Below are positions 24,389 to 32,736 of a DNA stretch of 64,000 nt, one piece after another. The stretch's first letter is position 1, and each line of letters opens with the position of its first letter. Below the pieces are notes generated by a model, which had not been told where the DNA came from, did no database searches, and worked only from the letters and a program-made list of their open reading frames with translations. This DNA comes from Chitinophaga ginsengisoli (GTDB lineage Bacteria > Bacteroidota > Bacteroidia > Chitinophagales > Chitinophagaceae), in contig NZ_PYGK01000006.1 of the NCBI RefSeq assembly GCF_003014595.1, positions 310,001 through 374,000 of the forward strand. Reading direction: 5' to 3'. The position numbers and the translations under genes were made by a program.

Positions 24389-25270
24389 CTATTCCATCTT
24401 ATCTGCCAGTAGCTTTATCAAGGTCCTCAACTCATCCCTTTTATATTCTTCCTTCTCATCCTGGAAGCACTTCAGCAACTCTTCCAGCAGGAACTGTATA
24501 ATTCTTGTGTTCGACTGCGGCTGATAGTAGGAGGGTGTCAGAGGAATGGACATCCGCTTCAGGTATCCCTCTACATCCTGGTGTGAATAGATCTGTCCCT
24601 GAATTGGATCTATGAAAAAAAGGATCCGCGTATCTTCTGGTTTGGGTGTTTCGGTAAAGTCATAGAAAGTATCGAAATAACCCAATATAAACTGCCGGGG
24701 AATATTTACAGCGTACACCGGAAGGTCCAGCATAGCGCAAAGGCTCTGATATACAATACCGTTAGTCAGCGGATTACCCTTGCGGGATTCTATCACTTGG
24801 TTGATGAAGAACTGGTTCTTACGTACATAGGCCACTTCTTCTCCTTTCAGTCCGAAGTAGTTGTAGATCATGCTGTTCAGCACATTGATCTGTTCCAGTG
24901 GGGTAAGATAGTTATTCAGTTCCAGCCAGATATTCCGTTTGATCCTTTCAATTTCGGCTACCACGTTACCGGGCTGCATATCCGGAAACTGATATTGAGC
25001 TACCAGTATGGATCCTTGCAGGAGGTCTGGCGATTCAGTTTTACTCCATATCTGCAAGGCTACCTGTAGATCTTTATAATGCACGCGGTGTATCAACTGC
25101 TCAATTCTTTCCTGGATAGATTCATCCACCGTGTTTTCCCATAAGTGCTCGAGGTTGGGAATGATCTCTTTTCCAAACAGTAATATCTTGTTGGCAACAG
25201 TATCATACACCTCCTGGTCCGGATCGTCCAACAGGTGGAACAAGGCATTTATTTCTTTGGTCTCGTGCAT
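24389..25270 (-). CDS. SirB1/transglutaminase-like domain protein
   Basis: A 293-residue protein of the SirB1 (UPF0162, Transglut_core2) family. The core (about 75-220) contains IKRNIWLELNNYLTPLEQIN, NYFGLKGEEVAY, SRKGNPLTNGIVYQSLCAML and PRQFILGYFD. The transglutaminase Cys is probably the Cys of QSLCAML; the catalytic triad cannot be confirmed by eye. An N-terminal HEAT-like segment and a charged C-terminal helix (FQDEKEEYKRDELRTLIKL) flank it. It follows topA by 23 nt and is probably co-transcribed. Function unknown. Confidence 0.8.
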   Translation of the reverse strand: MHETKEINALFHLLDDPDQEVYDTVANKILLFGKEIIPNLEHLWENTVDESIQERIEQLIHRVHYKDLQVALQIWSKTESPDLLQGSILVAQYQFPDMQPGNVVAEIERIKRNIWLELNNYLTPLEQINVLNSMIYNYFGLKGEEVAYVRKNQFFINQVIESRKGNPLTNGIVYQSLCAMLDLPVYAVNIPRQFILGYFDTFYDFTETPKPEDTRILFFIDPIQGQIYSHQDVEGYLKRMSIPLTPSYYQPQSNTRIIQFLLEELLKCFQDEKEEYKRDELRTLIKLLADKME

Positions 25271-25293
25271 AAAATGAATGTACAGGTGTCCAT

Positions 25294-27648
25294 TTATTCC
25301 GCCTTCTTCTTCCTCGGTGGCGCCTTCTTCTTTGGAGGATTGGCTTTGACATCTTCGATGATGGCTTTAGCTTCTTCCAGTGTTATGTCAGCGGCGGTGT
25401 CAATCTTTTCTTTCGGTATCTTATAATTCCTCAGTCCCTGTTTTATATACGGTCCGTAGGGGCCCTTCAGTATCTGGATCTTCTCTTTTTCGAAGATTTT
25501 TATTGTACGTTCATCCTTTGCAGCTCTCTTTTCCACTATCAGCGGGGCTATTTCATCCAGCTCCACTGTATAAGGATCCATTTCCTTTTTCAGGGAATAG
25601 AACTTCTTGTCATGTGCTGCATAAGGTCCGAACCGACCAATGTTCACCAGTACATCTTCGTCTTCAAACTTACCCAGGTTGCGGGGTAGTTTGAACAATT
25701 CCATTGCTTCCTCTAAAGTAATCGTTTCTATACTTTGAGTGGACTTCATTTTTGCGAACTTCGGCTTCTCTTCGTCTTCCGCTTTACCGATCTGGATCAT
25801 CGGACCATAACGGCCCATACGCGCCACGATTGGTTTTCCTGTTTCGGCATCAGTGCCCAGCTGTCGTTCGCCTTTTACTCTTTCCGCCTTTTCCAGCGTG
25901 TTCTCTACGTCTTTATGGAAAGGAGTATAGAAGTCATTCAACATCTTGTTCCAGATCTTCTTGCCATGGGCCACTTCGTCAAACTCCCCTTCGATCTTTG
26001 CAGTAAAACCGTAGTCCATCACAGAACCGAAATACTGGTTCAGGAAGTCCGTTACGATCATACCCAGGTCAGTCGGGAAGAGTTTTGACTTTTCCGCACC
26101 TGTATTTTCTGTATCAGTAACCTTGGTGATCTTGTCAGCTTTCAGGCTCATGATCCGGAAGTCCCTCTTTATTCCTTCCTTATCACGTTTCTCCACATAG
26201 CCACGTTTCTGAACGGTGGTAATGGTAGGAGCGTAGGTGGATGGACGTCCGATACCAAGTTCCTCCAGTTTCTTTACCAGGCTGGCCTCTGTATAACGGG
26301 GCGCAGGGCGGGTAAAACGTTCGGTAGCCTTCATTTCTTTCAGGTCAAGCACCTGTTTTACCGCCAATGGTGGTAAAGAGCCGTCATCTTCATCCTCATC
26401 GCTGACATCTTCATCGTCTTTGCCTTCCATATATATCTTCAGGAACCCGTCAAACTTCAATACTTCACCACTGGCTGTCAGCTCTTCATGGTTGGTGGAG
26501 ATGTCTATTTTGGCAATGGTCTTTTCCAGCTCCGCATCACTCATCTGGCTGGCGATGGTACGTTTCCAGATCAGTTCATAGAGCTTTTTTGTATCACTGT
26601 CATCAACAGACGCATTTTCCATATAGGTTGGGCGGATGGCCTCATGCGCTTCCTGTGCTGATTCATTTTTGTTCTTGAACTTCCTATGCTGATGATATTT
26701 CTGTCCGTAGTTGGTCACAATGGCGTTCTGGATATCTCCGAGGGCTGTATCTGACAGGTTCACGGAGTCAGTACGCATATAAGTGATCTTACCGCTTTCA
26801 TATAGCTTCTGTGCCAGCAACATTGTTTTGGAAACGCTATAGCCCAGTTTACGGCTGGCTTCCTGCTGGAGGGTAGAAGTGGTGAATGGTGCCGCCGGCG
26901 ATTTCTTGCCAGGTTTTACCTGTATATCCTTCACCGAATAGGCTGCGCCAATGCACTGCTGGAGGAACTTTTCGGCATCTTCAGCAGTCTTGAAACGGGT
27001 TGGTCCTTCAGCCTTAAAAGTAATATTTTTGCCCTGAAGATCTTTAGCAGTAAAGAAGGCTTCTACCTTAAAACTGCTAACGGCATTGAATGTATTGATT
27101 TCACGCTCCCGCTCTACGATCAGTCTTACCGCTACTGATTGTACACGGCCGGCAGACAATGAATTGCGCATGCTCATCTTACGCCAGAGCACGGGAGATA
27201 ATTCAAAACCTACTATTCTGTCGAGAATACGCCTGGCTTGCTGGGCATTCACCAGGTTCATATCTAATAGACGGGGCTGTTGTACGGCTTTTTCGATGGC
27301 TGGCTTGGTAATTTCATGGAAAACGATACGTTTGGTAACCTCCGGGTCAAGACCCAGTACCTCACATAAATGCCATGATATGGCTTCACCCTCACGGTCC
27401 TCATCCGTTGCTAACCAAACTTCCTCAGTTTCCTTCGCAAGCTTCTTTAATTCCTTAACTATCTTCTCTTTATCCTCAGGTATAGTATACTTAGGTTTAA
27501 AGTTGTTGGGGATATCGATACCCATATCATCCTTCTCCAGGTCGCGGATGTGACCAAAGCAGGATTTTACCTCGAAGTCTTTGCCCAGTATCTTTTCTAT
27601 CGTCTTGGCTTTCGCCGGAGACTCAACAATTACTAGATTTTTTGCCAT
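25294..27648 (-). CDS. topA: DNA topoisomerase I
   Basis: Type IA topoisomerase relaxing negative supercoils. It is 784 residues. The Toprim domain includes VESPAKAK (Glu9) and TDEDREGE (82-88). The catalytic tyrosine is Tyr290 in GKITYMRTDSVNLS. Instead of the zinc fingers of the E. coli enzyme, the C-terminal part carries repeats with GRYGPMIQIG, GRFGPYAAHD and GPYGPYIKQG (topoisomerase C-terminal repeat family). A basic Lys/Pro tail (PPKKKAPPRKKKAE) follows, probably for DNA contact. An acidic stretch (KDDEDVSDEDEDDGSL) lies near residue 415. Upstream of the SirB1-like gene. Confidence 0.96.
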   Translation of the reverse strand: MAKNLVIVESPAKAKTIEKILGKDFEVKSCFGHIRDLEKDDMGIDIPNNFKPKYTIPEDKEKIVKELKKLAKETEEVWLATDEDREGEAISWHLCEVLGLDPEVTKRIVFHEITKPAIEKAVQQPRLLDMNLVNAQQARRILDRIVGFELSPVLWRKMSMRNSLSAGRVQSVAVRLIVEREREINTFNAVSSFKVEAFFTAKDLQGKNITFKAEGPTRFKTAEDAEKFLQQCIGAAYSVKDIQVKPGKKSPAAPFTTSTLQQEASRKLGYSVSKTMLLAQKLYESGKITYMRTDSVNLSDTALGDIQNAIVTNYGQKYHQHRKFKNKNESAQEAHEAIRPTYMENASVDDSDTKKLYELIWKRTIASQMSDAELEKTIAKIDISTNHEELTASGEVLKFDGFLKIYMEGKDDEDVSDEDEDDGSLPPLAVKQVLDLKEMKATERFTRPAPRYTEASLVKKLEELGIGRPSTYAPTITTVQKRGYVEKRDKEGIKRDFRIMSLKADKITKVTDTENTGAEKSKLFPTDLGMIVTDFLNQYFGSVMDYGFTAKIEGEFDEVAHGKKIWNKMLNDFYTPFHKDVENTLEKAERVKGERQLGTDAETGKPIVARMGRYGPMIQIGKAEDEEKPKFAKMKSTQSIETITLEEAMELFKLPRNLGKFEDEDVLVNIGRFGPYAAHDKKFYSLKKEMDPYTVELDEIAPLIVEKRAAKDERTIKIFEKEKIQILKGPYGPYIKQGLRNYKIPKEKIDTAADITLEEAKAIIEDVKANPPKKKAPPRKKKAE

Positions 27649-27954
27649 GAATGCCGTCTTTATGAGCTACTAGATACGTAAAATTCCGTATAAAAAATAC
27701 AAATACGAATTTTGCAAGTATATAAAAGTAGCTTGAGAATAAAAAATAAGACTGTTTTAACGCATTGAAGGTAAATGTAATATTTTTGATAAAATCATTA
27801 AAAATGAGCCGTTAACAGTTTAATAGTTAAATTGCTGGATAAGAACGTTGCTAAACGCGAAGTAACCTGACCATATAAAGATATGAGTGCAATACCTCCG
27901 CATGCTTTGTCTTGAAAACCGGTACACCATAATATATATTTAACCTTATACAGA
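27649..27954. other. Intergenic region between divergent topA and DUF2520 genes
   Basis: About 306 bp, AT-rich in the half next to topA. It contains a -7-like TATTTTTG on the plus strand (27781-27788) without a well-spaced -33 element (the nearest TTG is only 13 bp away). I see no ORF, riboswitch-like fold or repeat in it. It must hold the topA promoter on the minus strand, which I could not locate. Confidence 0.5.
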
Positions 27955-28719
27955 ATGGATATAGTAATTATTGGCGCAGGGAATGTAGCGCATTGTTTTG
28001 GTCATTTATTGAAACTGCATGGTCACCAGATCCTGCAGGTGATCAGCCGTAGAAAGGAAAATGCTGTTGAGCTGGCAGAATCATTGCATTCCACCGGTAC
28101 AGACGACCTGCTGGATATTAATATGGAGGCAGACCTTTACCTGATGGCTGTAAGTGACGCCGCTATCCCTGAGCTGAACGACGAGCTGAGACTGGGAAAA
28201 CGTTTTGTAGTGCATACTGCCGGAGCAGTACCCCTCGATGCCATTAAAAAGATCTCCCTCAATACGGGCGTGATCTACCCGTTGCAATCCCTCCGGAAAG
28301 AAGTCCGGAACTATCCTGCCATCCCCTTGCTGCTGGAAGCTGCCAACGATGAGGTAATGCGGAGGGTGAAATCCGTAGCACAGAGCATCAGTTCTGATAT
28401 TCAGGAAGTTAATTCACATCAACGCCTGCAGTTGCACCTGGCGGCGGTGCTGTGTAATAACTTCACTAACCACCTGATAGCCAGAGCCAAGCGCTACTGT
28501 GAAAAAGAAGGATTGGACTTTACCCTATTGCAACCCATTATTAAAGAAACCTTCGACCGGCTGGAGAAATTTCCTCCCGAATCTGTTCAGACCGGCCCGG
28601 CTGTACGCAATGATGAGATCACCATGTCCCGCCACGGCGCCCTGCTGGAAAATGAGGAATACCTGAAACTGATCTACCAGGTCATGTCAGATAGTATTTA
28701 TGATTTCCACCGCAGCTGA
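27955..28719 (+). CDS. DUF2520 / Rossmann-like dehydrogenase-type protein
   Basis: A 254-residue protein combining an N-terminal Rossmann-like domain (IVIIGAGNVAHCFGHLLKL, residues 3-20, GxGNVA motif) with a DUF2520 C-terminal helical domain (LAAVLCNNFTNHLIARAKRY, RLEKFPPESVQTGPAVRND). The fold resembles NADP-dependent ProC/6-phosphogluconate dehydrogenase proteins. The substrate is unknown. It leads a plus-strand series with kdsC, UbiA and maf genes and may be co-transcribed with them. Confidence 0.85.
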   Translation: MDIVIIGAGNVAHCFGHLLKLHGHQILQVISRRKENAVELAESLHSTGTDDLLDINMEADLYLMAVSDAAIPELNDELRLGKRFVVHTAGAVPLDAIKKISLNTGVIYPLQSLRKEVRNYPAIPLLLEAANDEVMRRVKSVAQSISSDIQEVNSHQRLQLHLAAVLCNNFTNHLIARAKRYCEKEGLDFTLLQPIIKETFDRLEKFPPESVQTGPAVRNDEITMSRHGALLENEEYLKLIYQVMSDSIYDFHRS

Positions 28720-28736
28720 CATATAAAAATCTGTGG

Positions 28737-28744
28737 TACTTTTG
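28737..28744 (+). promoter_or_regulatory. Possible -7 element before kdsC
   Basis: TACTTTTG fits TAnnTTTG; no -33 TTG at the usual spacing. It lies 84 nt upstream of the kdsC start and would place the 28756-28809 inverted repeat in the 5' UTR. Confidence 0.35.
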
Positions 28745-28755
28745 CCAAATTCAAT

Positions 28756-28809
28756 CAGGAACTAAGGATCAGTGAACAGGGTTTTCTGACTCCCGGTACT
28801 TAGTTCCTG
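28756..28809. promoter_or_regulatory. 11-bp inverted repeat in the kdsC leader
   Basis: CAGGAACTAAG (28756-28766) and CTTAGTTCCTG (28799-28809) are perfect reverse complements separated by 32 nt that can fold further. No T-tract follows, so it is a structured leader or operator rather than a terminator. It begins 19 nt before the kdsC ATG when read from its 3' arm. Confidence 0.4.
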
Positions 28810-28827
28810 GCTCCTAATTTATTCTCG

Positions 28828-29349
28828 ATGAACATATTATCTCTTTTTAAACCTATCTCCACCTTTGTATTTGACGTTGATGGTGTGCTGACAGACGGTA
28901 CCGTACAGCTGTTACCTAACGGAGAGCAGTCCCGGAAAATGAATATCAGGGACGGCTACGCGTTACAACTGGCGATAAAGAAAGGTTACCGGGTCGCGAT
29001 CATCTCAGGGGGAAGATCCGAAAGTGTGGTCAGCCGTTTACAGGGCCTCGGCATAAAAGATATCTATACAGGCGTTTTAGACAAACAGGAGAAATTGCAG
29101 GACTATGTATTTGAAAATGACCTGCGCTGGGAAGAGATCATATTTATGGGAGACGATATCCCCGATTACAGGGCTATGCAACTTGTAGGTTTACCGGTAT
29201 GCCCTGCAGATGCCGCTCCTGAGATCAAGAGCATCTGCCGGTATGTGTCTCCCATTACAGGAGGTAATGGTTGTGTGCGGGAGATCATTGAGAAAGTCCT
29301 GAAACTGAACAATCACTGGATGATGGATGAGGAGATCGCCAGCCGTTAA
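28828..29349 (+). CDS. kdsC: KdsC-like HAD phosphatase (KDO 8-phosphate phosphatase)
   Basis: A 173-residue minimal HAD hydrolase without cap domain. Motif I is FDVDGVLTDG (Asp16, Asp18), motif II ISGGRSESV and motif III GDDIPD. These match KDO 8-phosphate 8-phosphatase, which dephosphorylates KDO-8-P for lipopolysaccharide core synthesis. C1-type HAD phosphatases of sialic-acid type (NeuC/SiaC-associated) look alike, so the substrate is probable rather than certain. It follows the DUF2520 gene by 108 nt. Confidence 0.88.
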   Translation: MNILSLFKPISTFVFDVDGVLTDGTVQLLPNGEQSRKMNIRDGYALQLAIKKGYRVAIISGGRSESVVSRLQGLGIKDIYTGVLDKQEKLQDYVFENDLRWEEIIFMGDDIPDYRAMQLVGLPVCPADAAPEIKSICRYVSPITGGNGCVREIIEKVLKLNNHWMMDEEIASR

Positions 29350-29405
29350 CAGGTGAGGCTATGTTATTATATAACTGGAATTACTTTTACTGCAATTATT
29401 GAATT

Positions 29406-30347
29406 ATGAAATTGCTGATTGCCTTCTTAAGGCTGATCCGATATCCAAATCTGATCTATATAGCGCTGACCCAGTTCCTGCTGCAATATTGTGTAGTGGC
29501 ACCTGTGTTGGAATATAACGGAGAAGGGCCTTCTCTTTCCTGGCCCTCCTTTTTCCTGTTGTCTCTTTCTACCGTACTGATAGCGGCCGCGGGTAATATC
29601 ATCAATGACTATTTCGACATCAACATAGATATTATCAACAAGCCTGAAAAGATGGTGCTTGATAAGATCATTAACCGGCGCTGGGCGATGGCCTGGCATA
29701 CCATATTTAATATGGCGGGTGTGTCGATCGGTTTTATTGTAGCCTGGCAGATCGGCCATATTTATCTGGGTTTCACCCAGGTGATCTGTTCCCTGATCCT
29801 CTGGTTTTATTCTACTTCCTTCAAGCGTCAGATCCTGATCGGTAATGTACTGATCTCCCTGCTGACGGCACTGGCGGTAGTAGTAGTGGGCTTTTATGAA
29901 AAGCAGATATATGAAAGCTTCGAAGCGATCATGTCACCAACAGGCAGAAAGCTGATCCAGGTCATCGGTGTATATGCCCTGTTCGCCTTTGTCATTTCAC
30001 TGGTACGTGAGATCGTAAAAGACCTGGAGGATATGATTGGCGATGCTAAAGATGGTTGCCGCACTATTCCTATCGTATGGGGAGTGGAACCGGCCAAACG
30101 CATCTGTTATATGCTGTTATTAGCCTTACAGATCCTGATCTTGCTGGTGGAAATAAGAATAGGGTTCATCGGATGGTGGCCGGCTATTATTTATCTCGTA
30201 CTGTTTGTACAGGCGCCCGCTTATTATATTTATACTCTGTTGAAAAAGGCTCATTTGCCGGAACACTATCACAGGGTAAGTTCATTGGTGAAATGGCTGA
30301 TGCTGACCGGCATCCTGTCTATGATCTTTTTTAAAATATTCCTCTGA
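29406..30347 (+). CDS. UbiA-family prenyltransferase
   Basis: Integral membrane prenyltransferase of 313 residues with about eight to nine hydrophobic segments. The first Asp-rich motif is NIINDYFDINID (Asn67-Asp71-Asp75). The second is KDLEDMIGDAKDG (about 205-218). Both bind prenyl diphosphate through magnesium. Similar Bacteroidota proteins are often annotated geranylgeranylglycerol-phosphate geranylgeranyltransferase, but I cannot assign the acceptor. Its stop codon overlaps the maf start codon by one base (TGATG), so the two are translationally coupled. Confidence 0.88.
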   Translation: MKLLIAFLRLIRYPNLIYIALTQFLLQYCVVAPVLEYNGEGPSLSWPSFFLLSLSTVLIAAAGNIINDYFDINIDIINKPEKMVLDKIINRRWAMAWHTIFNMAGVSIGFIVAWQIGHIYLGFTQVICSLILWFYSTSFKRQILIGNVLISLLTALAVVVVGFYEKQIYESFEAIMSPTGRKLIQVIGVYALFAFVISLVREIVKDLEDMIGDAKDGCRTIPIVWGVEPAKRICYMLLLALQILILLVEIRIGFIGWWPAIIYLVLFVQAPAYYIYTLLKKAHLPEHYHRVSSLVKWLMLTGILSMIFFKIFL

Positions 30348-30919
30348 TGTATACCGGAAAACGTGTGATCCTGGCTTCACAGTCGCCACGCAGAAAACAA
30401 CTGCTGGAACAGGCGGGTATTCCTTTTGAAGTGAAAGTGGTGGATACAGCTGAAACCTTTCCTGCTGATATGGCTATCCCGGAAGTACCTGTGCATATTG
30501 CCAGGCAGAAATCTGCAGCTGTAGCGGCTTTGTGTACTGCGGATGATATTATCATTACTGCAGATACGGTTGTTGTTTTAGATGATACTATAATAGGCAA
30601 ACCCAAAGACAGAGAGGATGCCATCCGCATCTTGTCAGCGCTGAGTGGTCGGATACACAGGGTGATCACAGGTGTGGTGATCAAACGGGAGGAGGAAGAA
30701 CTGTCTTTCTCCAAAGAAACGGAAGTACATTTCAAACCACTCACCAACGAACAGATCACCTACTATGTAGACAACTATAAGCCTTATGATAAGGCCGGTG
30801 CTTATGCAATCCAGGAATGGATAGGAGCGGTGGGCATAGACCGTATCGACGGTTGTTTCTATAATGTAATGGGACTGCCGGTGAGTAACGTCGTGGAAGC
30901 GCTGGAATCTTATCGTTAG
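30347..30919 (+). CDS. maf: Maf-like nucleoside triphosphate pyrophosphatase
   Basis: A 190-residue Maf/YhdE family protein that hydrolyses non-canonical or excess NTPs (dTTP/UTP/m7GTP types) to the monophosphate. Signature elements are LASQSPRRKQLL (9-20), ITADTVVVLDD (about 72-82), IGKPKDREDA, DKAGAYAIQEW and GLPVSNVVEAL. Overlaps the UbiA gene by one base. Confidence 0.93.
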   Translation: MYTGKRVILASQSPRRKQLLEQAGIPFEVKVVDTAETFPADMAIPEVPVHIARQKSAAVAALCTADDIIITADTVVVLDDTIIGKPKDREDAIRILSALSGRIHRVITGVVIKREEEELSFSKETEVHFKPLTNEQITYYVDNYKPYDKAGAYAIQEWIGAVGIDRIDGCFYNVMGLPVSNVVEALESYR

Positions 30920-30932
30920 TGAAATAATTACG

Positions 30933-30964
30933 AGGGATGACGTACAGTGATGGTGCGTCATCTC
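30933..30964. terminator. Possible terminator between maf and the DUF1801 gene
   Basis: GATGACG (30936-30942) pairs with CGTCATC (30956-30962), extended by flanking GAG/CTC with a bulge. There is no proper T-run, so termination here is weakly supported. Confidence 0.35.
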
Positions 30965-30972
30965 ATTCATAA

Positions 30973-31335
30973 TTACTTTTTCTTCTTCTCTGTATTTTGT
31001 TTAACCCTGTACTCCACTATCCTTGTGATCAATGCTAATGGCATGGGCTCATCCAGCGGAAATTGCACAGAACCTTTTCCCTGCTTATATACCGATAATT
31101 CCTTTTCAAACGCTTTGATACCTGTTGGTGCAGGGTAGAAGCCTATATGGTTTTTAAATGCAGCAAAATGCACCAGGTTGCCTTTTAGCACGAAAGTCGG
31201 TATGGCATATTTGATGGCCTCTGTGGCCTCGGGGGCTGCCTTATGAATGGTAGCGCGGACTTCCTGTAGCATGGCCTGTATATCTTCAGGAAATTCAGCA
31301 ATATAAGTATCAATGTCTGGAGCTGCGTTTTTCAT
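30973..31335 (-). CDS. DUF1801-family protein
   Basis: A 120-residue protein of the DUF1801 (YdhG-like) family, alpha/beta fold. Typical features are IDTYIAEFPEDIQAMLQEVR at the N-terminus, EAIKYAIPTFVL, HFAAFKNHIGFYP and a basic C-terminus (VKQNTEKKKK). Some relatives have been called iron chaperones; the role here is unknown. The start is ATG 31335; a TTG seven codons upstream overlaps a -7-like box (31354-31361) and is rejected. Confidence 0.85.
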   Translation of the reverse strand: MKNAAPDIDTYIAEFPEDIQAMLQEVRATIHKAAPEATEAIKYAIPTFVLKGNLVHFAAFKNHIGFYPAPTGIKAFEKELSVYKQGKGSVQFPLDEPMPLALITRIVEYRVKQNTEKKKK

Positions 31336-31353
31336 GAGATGGGGTGTTTGATG

Positions 31354-31361
31354 CAAATATA
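31354..31361 (-). promoter_or_regulatory. -7 element of the DUF1801 gene
   Basis: TATATTTG on the minus strand, matching TAnnTTTG and ending 18 nt before ATG 31335. No clear -33 element. Confidence 0.45.
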
Positions 31362-31395
31362 CAACGCACCGCTACTTTAGACTTCTAAAATAATA

Positions 31396-31425
31396 AGAGG
31401 GTATCAGAACTAACTGATACCCTCT
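31396..31425 (-). terminator. Terminator downstream of homoserine dehydrogenase
   Basis: AGAGGGTATCAG (31396-31407) pairs with CTGATACCCTCT (31414-31425), a 12-bp perfect stem with a 6-nt loop. The minus-strand 3' side is T-rich (TTATTATTTTAG). It lies 25 nt after the stop of the methionine/threonine operon. Confidence 0.8.
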
Positions 31426-31449
31426 GCGTATATGGCTGATTAATGAAGA

Positions 31450-32646
31450 CTAACGTCCATGTTCCTCTTCCAGTACCAACAGGTTTACCTCCTTGTTCTT
31501 CAACCAGCTGGCGCTTTTCAACTTCTCCAGGTTGATGACACCTACCACATAGCTATATGTTGCAGATTCATATTTTTCAGAGATGTTGTAGAAATCTGCA
31601 AGGTGTACCTGGTCAGCAGTGCGGTAACGCAGATATACTTTCAGTTGTACATCGTTAGTAAAGGCAGGCTGATTGGATTGTTTGATCTTTTTATATTCGT
31701 AGCGGTAGTTATACAGCAAAGCAGAGATGTCTGACAGCACTGCACTACCAGTAGCGGTACCACCTGCTCCTTTACCAACAAAGAACTGTTTATCGGTAAA
31801 TGCACTCTCAAGCAGGATACCATTGTATTCGTTGTATACATCATACAACAGGTTATGTTCCCTGATCAGATGTGGCAGTACATATGCATTCACATGCCCG
31901 TTTTGCCTGCGGCAATTGCCTATCAGCTTGATAGTACAGTTACGTTGCTTAGCGAATTGTATATCAAAATCATTCAGATGATGGATACCATAGTTGAACA
32001 CTTCTTCCGGTTTGACGAAAGTACCGAAGGCATGTAACAACAGGATCACGATCTTGAACTTAGGATCATATCCTTCAATATCCAGGGTAGGGTCAGTTTC
32101 AGCGAAACCTTTGTCCTGTGCCTGTTGCAGCGCTGTTTCAAAGCTCAGGTTCTCTTCAAATATCTTGGTGAGGATGTAATTAGTAGAACCGTTGCAGATA
32201 CCTTCTACAGCATTCAGCAGGTCATTGTCATAGTATTCTTCCAGGTTACGGATGATAGGAATACTTGCACAGCTGGATGCTTCATAGAGGAAAGGTACTT
32301 TGTTTTCTACCTGCAGTTGATACAATGCGGGCAGGTTTTCTGCGATCATGCGTTTGCTGGCACTTACTACTGCTTTACCATTACGCAGTGCAGTACTTAC
32401 TATTTCAAATGCGGCTTCAGTTTCATTGATCAATTCCACCACTACATCAATGGTAGGGTCATTAAGGATCTCATTTTTATCAGTAGTAAAGTAACTGGCG
32501 TCAATAGGACGCGATTTGTTGGGGTCTTTGATACATATCTTTTTGATACGGGCATTGATACCCTTTGTTCTGTTGAGTACCTCGTATAACCCTTGTCCCA
32601 CACAACCAAATCCGAAAATACCTAAATTGATGATCTTGTTTTCCAT
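31450..32646 (-). CDS. hom: Homoserine dehydrogenase
   Basis: NAD(P)H-dependent reduction of aspartate semialdehyde to homoserine, the common precursor of Met and Thr. It is 398 residues, monofunctional (no aspartokinase domain). N-terminal Rossmann motif GIFGFGCVGQGLYEVL (8-23). The catalytic domain includes ICNGSTNYILTKI, DPTLDIEGYDPKFKI (catalytic Asp/Lys region) and GAGGTATGSAVLSD. The ~70-residue tail (LKVYLRYRTADQVHLADF) may be a divergent ACT-like part. It follows the metB-like gene by 90 nt, and both lie behind the SAM-I riboswitch. Confidence 0.94.
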   Translation of the reverse strand: MENKIINLGIFGFGCVGQGLYEVLNRTKGINARIKKICIKDPNKSRPIDASYFTTDKNEILNDPTIDVVVELINETEAAFEIVSTALRNGKAVVSASKRMIAENLPALYQLQVENKVPFLYEASSCASIPIIRNLEEYYDNDLLNAVEGICNGSTNYILTKIFEENLSFETALQQAQDKGFAETDPTLDIEGYDPKFKIVILLLHAFGTFVKPEEVFNYGIHHLNDFDIQFAKQRNCTIKLIGNCRRQNGHVNAYVLPHLIREHNLLYDVYNEYNGILLESAFTDKQFFVGKGAGGTATGSAVLSDISALLYNYRYEYKKIKQSNQPAFTNDVQLKVYLRYRTADQVHLADFYNISEKYESATYSYVVGVINLEKLKSASWLKNKEVNLLVLEEEHGR

Positions 32647-32736
32647 GTTCTATACTTAGTGCTTATATACTTCCTTTGACGCAGCCAGCTAATAAAAAGC
32701 AAGCTGCATTGTTTGTAATGAATAATATGATAATTG

